Shown here one piece after another: positions 51,569 to 60,500 of a DNA stretch of 64,000 nt. The notes beneath the pieces were generated by a model. It was not told where the DNA came from and did not search any database. It was given only the letters and a program-made list of their open reading frames with translations. Positions within the stretch are counted from its first letter, which is position 1, and each line of letters opens with the position of its first letter. The stretch spans positions 61,173,947-61,237,946 of the forward strand of contig NC_135783.1 in NCBI RefSeq assembly GCF_051106095.1, in the 5' to 3' direction. This stretch comes from Pogona vitticeps. Lineage: Eukaryota; Chordata; Lepidosauria; Squamata; Agamidae. Made by a program: the position numbers and the translations under genes.

Positions 51569-54500
51569 CAATATATTTACTAACGTTTAAATATAATTAC
51601 CGTATTTTTCGCTCCATAAGACGCACCTTTCCATAAGACGCACCAAATTTTTAGGAGAAGAAAACAGGAAAATATAATGTTTTCTTCGCTCCATAAGATG
51701 CACAGACTTTCCACCCCCCTGTTTTGTGGGGGAAAAGTGTGCCTTATGGTGCGAAAAATATGGTAATACTTTTAAATAAATACAACAACCACTCAAATTG
51801 ATTATAGAATTTTGAAGGAGTACTTTTTGAACAGTGGTTCAAATCTTAAGAGATCACAGTAACTCTACAGACAAGTCACTGGACTTGATACAGTATCTGC
51901 TGATTACACAGGAAGATCATAAGAGGTTCCAAAGTTGGCCAAAGACTTGCAATTGTTCTCTTTATAGGTGTCAGGTAAGTTTCTTTTTGGTCAAGAGCTC
52001 AATGGATGCAGAATTATGATAGCTGTTATATAAAAAGCAACATTTCCAAGCAGCATTTCTTAAATGTCTGAAATACTTTTAGCAATACATTTCTAAACAG
52101 AAAGTTGTTCTGGAAGCCTTTTTCAGTTGAAGAGTAAAACTGAAAAAAATCTAAATGAGGACCAAAAATGAAAAAAGTACCACTCTAATACTGGCTTAGA
52201 TCAAGGGTCTCTTTAGTGCAGTCAACTAGATGTCTCTAGGAAGTGCAGGACATGAAGGCAATTATCCTCTTCTGTTGGTATTTCCAAGCAGCTGGCATTC
52301 AGTGATATACAACCTCTGAGCACAGAGAATGTATACTGTAAGCCATTCAGGTTGCCACTGATATGTCTATTCATAAACAGACAGCTAAACTAGCAATCAT
52401 TGTAACTTCTTGTGGCAGCATATTCTACACATTGTTACGTGCTATGTGAGGAAATACTTCCTTTTGCTTGGCATGAATTACTGTCCATTGGTTGGTATCA
52501 CAAGATTTTCCTCTCTATTCATTTTCTCCGCACAATGCAAAATTTCAACACCTCTACTGTGTTTCTCATTCTAAACAAGTATCTCCTGTAACAGTTTAAA
52601 TTATTGTTGTTGTTAAGTGTAAATTTGTTATGCATACCTCCAATGCTTATGCCAACCCAGAAGGCATACATTAAGAAAGAAGACAGTTCACCAACAGTCA
52701 TGTGAGCACTGCCCATCAATAATCCTCCTTTGTACAGGACAGAGAGCACAATCAAATTCCCAGATAATCCAGTCTGAGAAAGAAAGGGGGGGGGAGAGGA
52801 AAAATTGCTGAAAGAATAGCATGTCTTCCACAACAATCTTTTAAGCAACATCTTCTAAAATGCTCCCAGATCTGAACACTGATCTGAAAACCCATGACCT
52901 TTTGGTTTTAAACAAAATCATGGGATATATGTTGTGAAAAGCAAACATTAGGCTGAGAGCACTAAAACTTTCATCCACATTCTTTTACGATATAATAATT
53001 GAACAACAATATGCATGGTTAATTCAATACTGTACACTTAGTTAATTTAGTATACAGTGGTGCCTCGCTTAACGAGCGCTTCGTTTAACGATGAATTCGC
53101 ATAGCGATGTCTTTTTCAGAAAAGTTTACCGCCTCGGATAGCGATGTTTCCTATGGGGGAAATCCGCTTAGCGATTTCGGGACCATGATTCGCATAACAA
53201 TGCTGTTTAATGGTCCCCGTTTCGCTTAGCGATGTTTGAAAAAGAGCAGGAAAGGTGGCTGTTTGGCAATGCTAATTTGTTGTTTTCCTTCAAAATCTAA
53301 CTGCCTGTACCCAGGATGCATTGTGCCTGTGCGGGGAAGGTATAAAACTCCTTGCCCATGCATCCTGGGTTTACTCTCCCATGTGCAGTTCCAAGGTTGG
53401 CTTGGTCTGTTTTGGGGGTGCATCCTGTGGTGGAGAATGTCTTTAACTGCAAAAGGTAAGCTTGCATTGCTTATCCTGGGTGGGTGGTGGTTTGTTTTTT
53501 TTTTTTTTTTTTGAAAAGTTAGATGTTTTTTGCAAGGGGGAATTTGGGTCTGGCTGGCTCTGGCTGTGGTTATGGTGTTTTTTTTCAGTTGGAAAACTGC
53601 AGGGTTTTTTTGGTGGGGGTTTCTGTGGATTTGTGTGTTTAATTTTTTTTTCTTCCTTTGCCATGCTGCTTCTGTGTGGGTGGGTGGGTGGGGGTTGCTT
53701 TGTGGAAGTGGCTAGACCCTCACTGGAATTGCTTTTTCTTGCTTTCTGCATGCCTGCACCAGAGATTTGGATGCCCAGGGAAAAACCTGTGTTTAGATTT
53801 TTTTTTTCTCTGCAATGGGGGGAATTTGGGTCTGGCTGGCTCTGACTGTGGTTATGGTGGTTTTTTTCAGTTGGAAAACTGCAGGGGTTTTTTTTTGGTG
53901 GGGGTTTCTGTGGATTTGTGTGGGATTTGTGTGTTTAGTTTTTTTCCTTTGCCATGCTGCTTCTGTGTGGGTGTGTGGTGTGTGTGTGTGTGTGGAACAT
54001 TGCTTAAACCAGAATGGAAATGCATTTTCTTGTGGCTTTCTGTATGCCTGCACCAGGAATGTGGATGCCCAAGTGAAATCATGTGTTTAATTTTTTTCCC
54101 TTTGCCATGCTGCCTATGGGTGTGTGGGTGGGGTGTGTGTGTGTGTGTGTGTGTGTGTGGAACGTTGCTTAAACCAGAATGGAAATGCATTTTCTTGTGG
54201 CTTTCCTGCATCAGGAATGTGGATGCCCAGGGAAAAACATGTGTTTAGAATTTTTACAATTTGTAGTCTTAATGGGAAGAGGGTACATTACATTAGCTTC
54301 TGTTGAGGGGGTTTGAATGCAAAAGTTGGATGCCAATTTTGAATTTTTTTCTGTAGGCATTCCTTTCTGTGGTGTGGCGTGGTGTGCTGTGGCCTTTGGT
54401 GGCTTTTCTATACGATCTGTTAGATCCAGAGGTAGGTAGAATTTCTTTTCCTGTGGTTTTTTTTACCTTTGGTTGTGGTGGGGGGTGTAGTTATGTTAAG

Positions 54501-57500
54501 TCTAATTTTTCTCAAATTTTCTTTGGTCAGGCATTCCCTTGTGGTGTGCTGTGGCCTTTGGTGGCTTTTCCAGACGATCTGTTAGATCCAGAGGTAGGTC
54601 TGATTTTAGGTTTTTTTTTTTCCCTTAGATTGCGGTGGGGGTGTGTGCCAAAACTGCCACTTGCTTGTCCAGGGCAGTTTTGGCCAGGTGTGGGAAGGTG
54701 AGGCAGATGTAAAGCACTGACTGTTGTTTTTCCCTTTAATGTAGCAACGTCGGACATGGGTCCAAAGAAGACTGCTTCTGCCCAGGTTGGCAAGCCAACC
54801 AGGGAGAAGGTCACCCTCGAGATGAAAAAAGAAATCATCCGAAAATACGATGGAGGGAAACGCATTGTGGACATTGCCAGGGAGTACGGCCGCAATGCAT
54901 CAACCATTGGCACCATCGTAGCCAACCGTGAGAAGATCCTTGCCACGGATACCGCGAAGGGTGTCACAAGGATCGCCAGGAACCGGCCAGCTGTCCTGGA
55001 GGAGGTGGAGAAGCTCCTGGTCATCTGGATGGAGGAGAAGCAGCGTGCAGGGGACACAGTTACTGAGGCTGTGCTCTGCGAGAAGGCCAGGGCCTTGTAC
55101 GCTGACTTCATGGATCAGCAGCCTGGAACATCAGCTGAGCCTGAAGAGTTCAAGGCCAGCAGAGGCTGGTTTGAACGCTTCAAGACAAGATCTGGCATCC
55201 ACAGTGTGGTGAGGCACGGGGAGGCGGCCAGCTCCGACACCACTGTAGCAGAGGACTTTGCTGTGGAGTTCCTCGAGGTCGTTACGACAGAGGGCTACCT
55301 TCCAGAGCAGGTCTTCAACTGCGATGAGACCAGCCTGTTTTGGAAGCGGATGCCCAAAAGGACCTTCCTGACCCAAGAGGAGAGCAAGCTGCCTGGCCAC
55401 AAGCCGATGAAGGACTGCCTGACCCTCCTCTTCTGTGCCAACGCCAGCAGGGACCTGAAGATCAAGCCGTTGCTTGTCTACCATTCCAAAAATCCACGTC
55501 CTTTTAAGAAGTACAAGGTAGACAAAGCACAGCTAAAGGTGATGTGGCGATCGAACGCTAAGGCTTGGGTCACACGGGTCCTCTTTGTGGATTGGGTCAA
55601 TCACGCTTTTGGCCCAGCTGTGAAGTGGTACCTGTTGGACCATGACCTGCCTCTGAAGGCCCCGCTCCTCATGGACAACGCTCCTGCCCATCCTCCAGGC
55701 CTTGAGGATGACTTGTTGGAGGAGTTCTCCTTCATCAGGATCATGTTCCTGCCTCCAAACACCACCCCGCTACTCCAGCCAATGGATCAGCAGGTGATCG
55801 CGAACTTCAAAAAGCGGTACACCATGGAGCTGTTCCGGCGCTGCTTTGAGGTGACCGATACCACCAGCCTCACCCTGCGTGATTTCTGGAGGGATGAGTT
55901 CGACATTGTCATCTGCCTGAAGATGATCGCCAGGGCCTGGGACGGCATCAGCCAGAGGAACTTGAACTCTGTGTGGCGCCCGCTCTGGCCAGACTGTGTG
56001 GCTCCTGGTGCTTCTGCACCTGCACCTGAGTCCACAGTGATGCAGGACATTGTGGACTTTGGAAGGAACATGGGCCTCAATGTCAATGAGGAGGACATTG
56101 CAGAGCTGGTACAGGGCCATGACCAGGAGCTGACCACACAGGAGCTGGTTGATCTTCAGGCAGAGGCGAGGGAGGAGCAAGAAGAAGAGCCAGAGCATGA
56201 ACAGCTGTCCATCAGCAACCTAAAGAAGTTCTTGGACTGCTGGCAGTTTGTGCAGACTATATAGCGCAGCGGCACCACCAGGACACGTCTCTGGCACAGA
56301 ACTTATCAAATTCCTATGACGAAAGGATCGTGTCCCCTTTCAGAGGAATTCTGAAAAGGCGGCAGAGGCAGCTGACTATGGAGAGGTTCCTCACAAAGAG
56401 ACCAAGGCAGGAGGAGGAACCTGCTCCTTCCATCAGTGCTGCCCAGGTGCCTTCTACCTGGACCATCTCTTCTTCTTCCTCCCCCTCATCATCCCCCTAG
56501 AAGACTGCTGCATTGATGTGGGGAACACTGGTCCGGGTGGTTTTGAGGCTTCCGCCTCACTTGTTCACTTTAAAGTTGCCTGATGTTGAAATGTTAAAAG
56601 TTTCTGTCGTTAAAAATTTATGTTTTATGTTTGTGCACTTCATGAAGAGTTTCTGTACATGGTGCACTTTCCAAAGAGTTGTGTCTGTAAATATTATGCT
56701 TATGCACCTCATGAAGAGTTTCTGTACATGATGCACTTTCCAAAGAGTTGTGTCTGTAAATGTTATGCTTGTGCACTTCATGAAGAGTTTCTGTACATGA
56801 TGCACTTTCCAAAGACTTTCCAATGTTATGTTTATGCACTTCATGAAGACTTTCTGTACTGTACAGTTTTTAAAGAGTTTTGTAAATGTTCCTGCACCGT
56901 GATTGCTGAGTTTAAAATTTTTTTCTATGCTATAAAGTTTATAAACTTAAAGTTCCTGCCTCATGTCTGCTTTTTAAAAAACGTTATCCTGTAATAAAGG
57001 TTAAGTTTACTGTTTCAAATGTTTAAAATCAAATGCACAGTGTTATGATGTTAAATTGCACTTAATAAACCCTTTCTTAGCCAAAATTGACTTTGTTCTG
57101 ACTCCTTTTTAATTTGTTGTTGAATTTTAAAGTTGTAAAGTTTTAAATGCTTGGGATCATTAGTGCACCTTGTGAAACCTATGCAGACTTAATTTGGCTT
57201 CGTTCTGACTCTCCGTTAATTTTTGGTTAATTCCCCCCCCCATTGAAATCCATTGAGCTGTCAAACTTAGGCTCAATGGATTTCAATGGGGGAGAAAAAA
57301 ATTCGCCCCAAATTAACGGAGAGTCAGAAACAGTTTTAAATGCTTGAGATCGTTAGTGCACCTTGTGATAATTTTTTAAAGAAATGTATTATTATTAGAG
57401 AGCTGTAATTTCTTTATCACTAACAACATTGGAAAAGCAAATACATTTTACAAAATCCACAGACAGATTTAAAACTGCTACCAGACTCATGCAACCTTTA

Positions 57501-60500
57501 TCCTAAATTTAGATTTTAAGATTTAATTGTTTGGAAATGTGATTTAAACCACTCCAACATAAAATCGACAAACATGAACAGCAATTTAAACTTCTCTGGG
57601 GCACTTACTAACTAAAAAATTCTCAGAAAAATGTGGGTACAATGATAATAGTTTATGCTAGCAAAGATACCCTTTATAAAACAGACACACACACACATCC
57701 AGTGCTATAATTCCTAAGCAGGCTTTCAAATAATCTTTGTTGACAGCACTGTGATATAGACAGAAATGAGCATGTTCAGCATAAGAATGTCTGAAACACT
57801 AACCAAAAAAGTTGATACATTACATAAGCACAATTGTTGATTCCTCACCTTCTTCATATACTTACTGCTCCAAAGAATCCTGCTCGAGCGGTTGCTTCTT
57901 TTGTGGCCAACTGCAGAACATGTTCAACTTTGCTCTTATATTTCTCCATTTCATTTAACTCTTGCCCAAAAGCTCGAACAGTTCTTAAATTTCCAATCCG
58001 CTCTTCTGCTAACTGCAGTTATTTTTTTAAAAAAAACAAAGTAATATAATCCATCAGACTTGCTCGGTGGAATGTTCCCATTTCATTTAAGCATTATGCT
58101 AGCATTTCCCTTGAAGAATTTATATGAGTTCCAGAAAAACATCTACTTCTGCTTCATTGACTATGCAAAAGCCTTTGACTGTGTGGACCACAACAAACTA
58201 TGGCAAGTTCTTAAAGAAATGGGAGTGCCTGACAACCTTATCTATCTTCTGAGAAATCTATATGTGGGACAGGAAGCAACAGTTAGAACTGGATATGGAA
58301 CAACTGACTGGTTCAAAATTGTGAAAGGAGTACGACAAGGCTGTATATTGTCTCCATGCTTATTTAACAAGTGGACTGAATCAACAGGCAGCAGCTGAAT
58401 AACATATATTGAAATGAGAACTTTATCTACAAGGCAGAAAAAATAACTTTAAATCTTGATATGGCAATAGGTATAGATTGGATATTAGTATGTTATTGTT
58501 TCCTCTCTTCCTCATAAATTCCAACTCCCCTTTTCCTTTTTGTCACCCCCTATGTTAAAAAATAAAAACATTTTGAAAAAAACTGTACATCATGTGAAAG
58601 GCCGGATTGGACAAATCCCAAAATGGAATTAAGATTGCCGGAAGAAATATCAGCAACCTCAGATATGCAGATGATACCACTCTGATGGCAGAAAGTAAGG
58701 AGGAATTAAAGAACCTCTTAATGAGGGTGAAAGAGGAGAGCGCAAAAACGGTCTGAAACTCAACATAAAAAAAAAACAAAGATCATGGCCACTGGTCCCA
58801 TCACCTCCTTGCAAATAGAAGGGGAAGATATGGAGGCAGTAACAGATTTTACTTTCTTGGGCTCCATGATCACTGCACATGGTGACAGCAGCCATGAAAT
58901 TAAAAGACACCTGCTTCTTGGGAGGAAAGTGATGACAAACCTAGACAGGATCTTAAAAAGCAGAGACATCATCTTGCCGACAAAGGTCTGAGTAATCAAA
59001 GCTATGGTTTTTCCAGAAGCGATATATGGAAGCAAGAGCTGGACCATAAAGAAGGCTGACCACCAAAAGGATTGATGCTTTTTGAATTGTGGTGCTGGAG
59101 AAGATTCTTCAATGTTCCCTGGACTGCAAGGAGAATAAACCTATCCATTCTGAAGGAAATCAACCCTGAGTGCTCACTGGGAAAGACAGATCCTGAAGCT
59201 GAGGCTCCAATACTTTGGCCATCTCATGAGAAGACTCCCTGGAAAAGACCCTGATGTTGGGAAAGTGTGAGGCAAGAGGAGAAGGGGACGACAGAGGATG
59301 AGATGGTTCGGCACTGTCATCGAAGCTACCAACATGAATTTGACCAAACTCTGGGAGGCAGTGGAAGACAGGAGGGCCTGGTGTGCTCTGGTCCATGGGG
59401 TCATGAAGAGTCGGATGCAACTTAATGACTAAACAACAACAATAACAACAAAAAGAAGCATTCAGGCCACAATGTCAAAGCCTAAAAAGAATTTCTGAAT
59501 TTTACTTCTTCAAACTGTTATGAAAAAGGGAGATGGAAGTAAAGAGAGATGGAACTGTCTTATTTCCAATCAATGTCCATTTCACATGACTTCCTCCATT
59601 TCAGGGTGCAATTATACTGGGAAAAATATGGAAATACTATGGTGAGGAGGAAGCCCTTGTTTACAGGTTATTAGCCAATACACTTTTAAATGCTCCTCCT
59701 ATACAGCTTCAATAGAGCTGTAAACAAGCTGCAAAGAAAGTTTTCCTCTCACTCCCTATGTAGCTACTTAAAGAGTATTGTCTACATTAATTTTATTGAA
59801 ATGACATGCATTTCTAAACATATTTTCTTTAAAAACACTCATATATAAGAATGCATAATGGATTTTTTTGTTTTGTTTGGGTGACACTGTGCCATCAAGC
59901 TGAAACTCACCAATAGTGACCCTAACAAAGGTTTTCAAAGTATTTAAAGAACAGTTTTATCAGTTCCACCCCCTAGTAAATTCCCATGGTCCAGCAGGAA
60001 TTTGAACACAAGTCTCAAATCCTAGTCCATCACTCTAGCTGCTACACCATACTGAGTACAACACACCGGGAGCTTTTGAAGCAGTCTGATAAAACAGAGT
60101 AGTTCAAACTTGAAAAGGATTGTTAAGTTTCAATCTCTGTATTAGTATGAGAGATATAGATCAGATCAGTTTATGTCAGGATGTACAAAGATAAACTTCT
60201 TCAAATATATCTAGCTGACAAACAACTTAGCAGCACAATCCTCTATAAGTGTATGCAAAAGCAAGTATCAGTCATTTCAATGTGGCTTACACCTAAATAA
60301 GTGGGTATAGGTGTGCACCCTAAAGTTTATCCAGCTTTACCAAGCATTGGACAGGAGACATAACATGGCATTGCATGTTATGTGGCAGAATAAAGTCAGG
60401 AGAGTACTGTTTGTTACAGGCAACCTTTCACTTTACTTTGGTGTAGACAGATTACATGTTCACTCAGCCGTGAAACTCGGAGAAAAAAGCAACAGACAGG

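Larger units (their letters stand above)
53055..57368 (+). mobile_element. Tigger (pogo) transposon, right end missing
   Basis: Starts after TA with cagtggtgcctcgcttaacg and an atagcgatg-rich subterminal zone. It then has a TATA box, leader exons, a transposase gene, a 3' UTR with tandem repeats, and a subterminal block (57110-57368) shared with the element at 24935. No caccactg-type right end follows, so it is 3'-truncated at about 57368. It lies in the ABCB10 intron between exons 6 and 5, antisense to the gene. Confidence 0.93.

Noticed and set aside
53462-54248. 196-codon Gly/Phe/Trp/Cys-rich frames
   Set aside because: Translation of the G/T-rich tandem repeat in the Tigger leader.
55770-56198. 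Minus-strand frames of 116-142 codons
   Set aside because: Shadows of the Tigger transposase.
56632-56870. CRISPR-like repeat array
   Set aside because: Units are contiguous with no unique spacers, in a vertebrate transposon 3' UTR.
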